This document shows, one piece after another, positions 5,123 to 7,228 of a stretch of DNA of 7,228 nucleotides; position 1 is the stretch's first letter; each line of letters opens with the position of its first letter. Under the pieces are notes generated by a model. It was not told the origin of the DNA and did no database searches. It saw nothing but the letters and a program-made list of their open reading frames with translations. Both the position numbers and the translations under genes were made by a program. The DNA is from Clostridia bacterium (GTDB lineage: Bacteria; Bacillota; Clostridia; Christensenellales; QALW01): NCBI GenBank assembly GCA_017964345.1, contig JAGCSD010000167.1:1-7228 (forward strand), in the 5' to 3' direction.

Positions 5123-5803
5123 ATGATGTGGCTGTTGTCTTTGCTCGGCGGACTCCGTTTCCTTGTCGGGCACATTCGCACGCACACGGCGTTTCCCAAG
5201 CCGCTGACAGCGGGGGAAGAGGCGGCGGCGCTTGCACGGCTTGCCGACGGTGACCGCCGGGCGCGGGATGTGCTGGTTGAACATAATATGCGTTTAGTGG
5301 CGCACATCGCCAAAAAGTATCGCGCCTGCGGGTGTGAGCAGGACGATTTGATTTCCGTGGGATCTATCGGCTTGATTAAAGCGGTGGAAACATTTCAGCC
5401 CGAAAAAGGGCGCCGTTTGTCCGCCTACGCGGCGCGCTGTATTGAAAATGAAATCCGCATGGTGCTTCGTTCTTCCAAAAAGATCAAACAGGAAGTGTCT
5501 TTGCAGGATCCCGTCGGATGCGACCGCGAAGGCAATGAAGTCACGTTGATCGATATTCTGAAAAGCGATGAACCGGAGCTCACGGAAGATGTGGAAACGC
5601 GATTTCGCGTACGCGCCATGCTTCGCAAGATGGACGAAACGCTGGAGGAAAAAGAAAAGCGCGTCCTAATCCTGCGTTACGGGTTGGGCGGGCGTGAACC
5701 GCTTCCGCAGCGCGAAGTCGCAAAACGCATGGGCATTTCCCGGTCGTATGTCAGCCGTATCGAAAAAGCGGCAATGGAAAAAATGAAAAAAACGCATTTG
5801 TGA
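5123..5803 (+). CDS. sigK: RNA polymerase sporulation sigma factor SigK (pro-form, uninterrupted)
   Basis: The 226-residue protein is a sigma-70 family member of the SigE/SigK group. It directs late mother-cell transcription (coat and cortex maturation genes). Distinctive SigK features are AFPKPLT (23-29), VSLQDPVGCDREGNEVTLIDIL (125-146) and ISRSYVSRIEK (205-215); SigE differs at these places. Region 2 spans about 50-120, with LVEHNMRLVAHIAKKY (51-66), DLISVGSIGLIKAVETF (75-91) and AYAARCIENEI (101-111). Region 4 has the helix-turn-helix QREVAKRMGISRSYVSRIEK (196-215). The first 16 or so residues are hydrophobic (MMWLLSLLGGLRFLVG) and correspond to the pro-peptide that the SpoIVFB protease removes in Bacillus; cleavage would fall near G16-H17. 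The coding frame is continuous, with no skin-element interruption. The gene stands between a terminator and the next gene's leader and looks monocistronic. Confidence 0.95.
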   Translation: MMWLLSLLGGLRFLVGHIRTHTAFPKPLTAGEEAAALARLADGDRRARDVLVEHNMRLVAHIAKKYRACGCEQDDLISVGSIGLIKAVETFQPEKGRRLSAYAARCIENEIRMVLRSSKKIKQEVSLQDPVGCDREGNEVTLIDILKSDEPELTEDVETRFRVRAMLRKMDETLEEKEKRVLILRYGLGGREPLPQREVAKRMGISRSYVSRIEKAAMEKMKKTHL

Positions 5804-5831
5804 TTGACTTTTCACTTGTACGCCCTATGTT
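5804..5831 (+). promoter_or_regulatory. Possible promoter of the zinc-ribbon membrane protein gene
   Basis: TTGACT (5804-5809) lies 16 bases before TATGTT (5826-5831), with the second element inside the inverted repeat at 5823-5847. A TAAAAT at 5848-5853 is a better -10 but has no matching -35 at a normal distance. The assignment is weak. Confidence 0.3.
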
Positions 5832-5847
5832 TTTCAAACAAATAGGG
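5823..5847. repeat. Imperfect inverted repeat downstream of sigK
   Basis: CCCTAT (5823-5828) pairs with ATAGGG (5842-5847), and inside it GTTT (5829-5832) with AAAC (5836-5839), leaving a 2-base bulge and a 3-base loop. No T-run follows, so it is a poor intrinsic terminator. It lies between the sigK stop and the next gene's ribosome site and could be a weak terminator, a processing hairpin or an operator. Confidence 0.45.
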
Positions 5848-5878
5848 TAAAATATGAAAGTACGGAGGAGGAAATCAC

Positions 5879-6289
5879 ATGCGATTTCGGGATCGGTTTA
5901 TTAAATTCATGTATGGGCGTTACGGTGTGGATGAACTGGGGAAGCATCTGCTTGTCTTGGCGATCGCGCTGTCCGCTCTGGGACTGTTTCTGCCGCGTAT
6001 CCCGTCTTTCGTTTGCTCCGTTTTGAGTTTGGCGCTGACCGGACTGATCTTCTACCGCGCGCTTTCTAAGAATATCAACCGGCGTGTCATGGAAAACCAT
6101 CGTTATCTTGCCAAAACCGAAAAAATTCGCGCATGGGCGCGCTTCTGTAAAAAACGCTGGAGCGAACGCAAAACGTACCGTTATTTGCGCTGTCCGCACT
6201 GCAAAGGCTACTGCCGTGTACCGAAAGGAAAAGGAAAAATTAAAGTCAACTGCCGCGTATGCAAAAAACAGTTTGAGAGAAAAGTGTGA
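5879..6289 (+). CDS. Small membrane protein with C-terminal zinc ribbon
   Basis: A 136-residue protein of unknown function. The N-terminus is basic and aromatic (MRFRDRFIKFMYGRYGVDEL). Two hydrophobic helices follow (about 22-39 and 43-60). A strongly basic region of about 40 residues then leads to a zinc ribbon with Cys pairs C105-P-H-C108 and C125-R-V-C128. The cysteine knuckles are separated by a typical RVPKGKGKIKVNC hairpin. Similar RF/FMYGRYG-starting proteins with a terminal CPHC...CxxC knuckle are common in clostridia, as far as I recall, without a known role. The cytoplasmic zinc ribbon and high positive charge would suit nucleic-acid or ribosome contact at the membrane (inference). 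Start: GGAGGAGG (5864-5871) ends 7 bases before ATG 5879. It lies 63 bases before the zinc peptidase gene in the same direction and may be cotranscribed with it. Confidence 0.85.
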   Translation: MRFRDRFIKFMYGRYGVDELGKHLLVLAIALSALGLFLPRIPSFVCSVLSLALTGLIFYRALSKNINRRVMENHRYLAKTEKIRAWARFCKKRWSERKTYRYLRCPHCKGYCRVPKGKGKIKVNCRVCKKQFERKV

Positions 6290-6298
6290 GGAACCGAA

Positions 6299-6312
6299 AC
6301 GCGCGGGCGCGT
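6299..6312. repeat. Short GC-rich palindrome before the zinc peptidase gene
   Basis: ACGCGC-GG-GCGCGT is a perfect interrupted palindrome in the 63-base gap. As RNA it would form a 5-bp stem with a CGGG loop. There is no T-run. It may be an mRNA structure between two cotranscribed genes or simply chance. Confidence 0.3.
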
Positions 6313-6340
6313 AAGCAACCGCCTTTACATTAGAGAAGAT

Positions 6341-6344
6341 GGAG
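6341..6344 (+). promoter_or_regulatory. Ribosome binding site deciding the zinc peptidase start
   Basis: GGAG is 8 bases before ATG 6353. An in-frame GTG at 6344 overlaps this site and would only add three residues (translated M-D-E), so ATG 6353 is preferred. Confidence 0.7.
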
Positions 6345-6352
6345 TGGACGAG

Positions 6353-7051
6353 ATGTATTTTGATTGGACGTATGTAATATTGGTTCTGCCCGCGGTGGTT
6401 TTCGCCTTGTGGGCGAGCGCACATGTTAATACAACCTTTAAGAAATACAAAAATACACGCAACGCCCGGGGTATAACCGGTGCGGACGCGGCGCGTGCCG
6501 TGCTGAAAAGCCGGGGGATCGAGAACGTATCGGTATATCCCATACAGGGAAATTTGACGGATCATTACGATCCGAAGACCAACGGCATCGCGCTGTCCGA
6601 GGATGTGTATAACAGCACGTCAACCGCGGCGATCGGCATTGCCTGCCATGAGGCGGGGCACGCGATGCAATACGCCGATCAGTACGCGCCCGTGAAAATC
6701 CGGATGGCGATCCTGCCCGTCACGCGTATCGGCTCTCAGTTGGCATTGCCGCTGATCATCGGAGGTTTCCTGTTGACAACGTTTGGCGAGCAATGGATTC
6801 TTTTGGCGTATATCGGAATCCTCTGTTTTGCGCTGAGTGCGCTGTTTCAACTGATCACACTGCCCACGGAATTTAACGCCAGCCGTCGCGCGCTTGCCTG
6901 CATAGAGGAAAACCGTCTGCTTGCCGGGGACGAGCTGAAAGGCGCCAAACGCGTGCTGTCCGCCGCCGCGATGACATATGTGGCGGCACTGGCGGTTTCT
7001 CTGATGCAGCTTCTGCGTTTTGTTCTGCTTATAAATGGGCGCAGACGTTGA
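6353..7051 (+). CDS. yugP: YugP-like membrane zinc metallopeptidase (Zn_peptidase_2 family)
   Basis: The 232-residue protein, about the usual length for the family, has an N-terminal membrane helix (about 7-24) and then a soluble section with the family features ITGADAARAVL (41-51) and NLTDHYDP (67-74). The zinc-binding helix ACHEAGHAMQYAD follows (97-109; H99, E100, H103). Hydrophobic helices lie at about 122-142, 147-170 and 205-226. The motif LITLPTEFNAS (167-177) probably supplies a third zinc ligand (E173), and VLSAAAMTYVAALAVSL (201-217) is also strongly conserved in YugP of Bacillus subtilis as I remember it. The catalytic HExxH is intact, so an active membrane-bound peptidase is expected; its substrates are unknown. 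It ends before a strong terminator. Confidence 0.93.
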   Translation: MYFDWTYVILVLPAVVFALWASAHVNTTFKKYKNTRNARGITGADAARAVLKSRGIENVSVYPIQGNLTDHYDPKTNGIALSEDVYNSTSTAAIGIACHEAGHAMQYADQYAPVKIRMAILPVTRIGSQLALPLIIGGFLLTTFGEQWILLAYIGILCFALSALFQLITLPTEFNASRRALACIEENRLLAGDELKGAKRVLSAAAMTYVAALAVSLMQLLRFVLLINGRRR

Positions 7052-7089
7052 GAAAGCGGATATTCCTGAAAAATCATCGGACAAATATT

Positions 7090-7120
7090 AAAAAACCGTT
7101 CCGGGAGGAACGGTTTTTTT
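7090..7120. terminator. Bidirectional intrinsic terminator between the zinc peptidase and tRNA-Thr(UGU)
   Basis: A perfect stem (7090-7102 with 7107-7119, loop ggga) contains a CCGTTCC/GGAACGG core flanked by an A-run on the left and a T-run (7114-7120) on the right. Both strands therefore read as hairpin plus U-tract. It serves the convergent peptidase gene and the tRNA gene, starting only one base beyond the tRNA CCA. Confidence 0.95.
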
Positions 7121-7121
7121 A

Positions 7122-7197
7122 TGGAGCTGGCGATGGGACTCGAACCCGCAACCTGCTGATTACAAATCAGCTGCTCTACCGATTGAGCTACGCCAGC
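7122..7197 (-). tRNA. trnT: tRNA-Thr (anticodon UGU)
   Basis: On the minus strand the acceptor GCTGGCG (7191-7197) pairs with CGCCAGC (7126-7132), followed by discriminator U and encoded CCA (7122-7124). The D arm is GCTC/GAGC. The anticodon stem is GCTGA/TCAGC, with loop TTTGTAA giving anticodon TGT (plus-strand 7162-7164). The T loop is TTCGAGT. It reads ACA and ACG threonine codons and complements the GGU isoacceptor at 219-295. The T stem, GCGGG against CCCAT, contains a G-U pair and a C-A mismatch. The promoter lies beyond the window's right edge; the 31 bases available show none. Confidence 0.95.
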
Positions 7198-7228
7198 GTG
7201 CAGGCGAGGGAAACCGGATCGCGCGATC

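Noticed and set aside
6084..6314. 76-codon frame inside and past the zinc-ribbon gene
   Set aside because: It overlaps in another frame the gene with the CPHC/CRVC knuckle and a good ribosome site. The composition (A/K rich) is that of a shadow frame.
7217..7228. Perfect 12-base palindrome GATCGCGCGATC at the right edge
   Set aside because: It is cut off by the window end, so its context is unseen, and a GC-rich palindrome of this length can occur by chance.

Overview
The window looks like a chromosomal segment of a spore-forming clostridial Firmicute (Bacillota) with roughly 50% G+C. The strongest evidence is an uninterrupted gene for the late mother-cell sporulation sigma factor SigK. It is supported by strong GGAGG-type ribosome sites, near-consensus TTGNNN-17-TATAAT promoters and a YugP-type zinc metallopeptidase. 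No insertion sequences, phage genes or CRISPR arrays are visible. I cannot name a genus.

Layout. On the minus strand at the left edge lies the start of an AEC-family (auxin efflux carrier) transporter gene (1-171, cut by the window). It sits just downstream of a tRNA-Thr(GGU) gene (219-295) that has its own consensus promoter. A 219-base divergent intergenic region holds that promoter and the promoter of a plus-strand operon. The operon encodes (i) a six-TM membrane protein with a SpoIIE/RsbU-type PP2C phosphatase domain (515-1972), (ii) a 523-residue fusion of a STAS anti-sigma-antagonist domain, an APH-like kinase domain and an RsbW/SpoIIAB-like HATPase domain (1977-3548), and (iii) a PHP-family metallophosphoesterase (3548-4426) overlapping the previous stop codon as TGATG. 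After about 210 bases without a convincing gene come a small Tic20/DUF4870-like membrane protein (4641-5006) and a clear intrinsic terminator. Then follow sigK (5123-5803), a small two-TM protein with a C-terminal zinc ribbon (5879-6289) and a YugP-like membrane zinc peptidase (6353-7051). A bidirectional terminator separates the peptidase gene from a second minus-strand threonine tRNA, tRNA-Thr(UGU) (7122-7197).

How the genes may work together. The phosphatase and the STAS-kinase-HATPase protein carry all the activities of a partner-switching signalling module: a phosphatase, its STAS substrate, and a serine-kinase/anti-sigma-like ATPase. Two of these, which are normally separate proteins, are joined in one chain, and an extra APH-like kinase domain sits between them. 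No cognate sigma factor is encoded beside them, since sigK is a separate transcription unit, so the output of the module is unknown. Translational coupling to a PHP phosphoesterase suggests a phosphoester substrate linked to the same pathway. This operon is the most interesting content of the window. The remaining genes look like ordinary chromosomal genes of the lineage.
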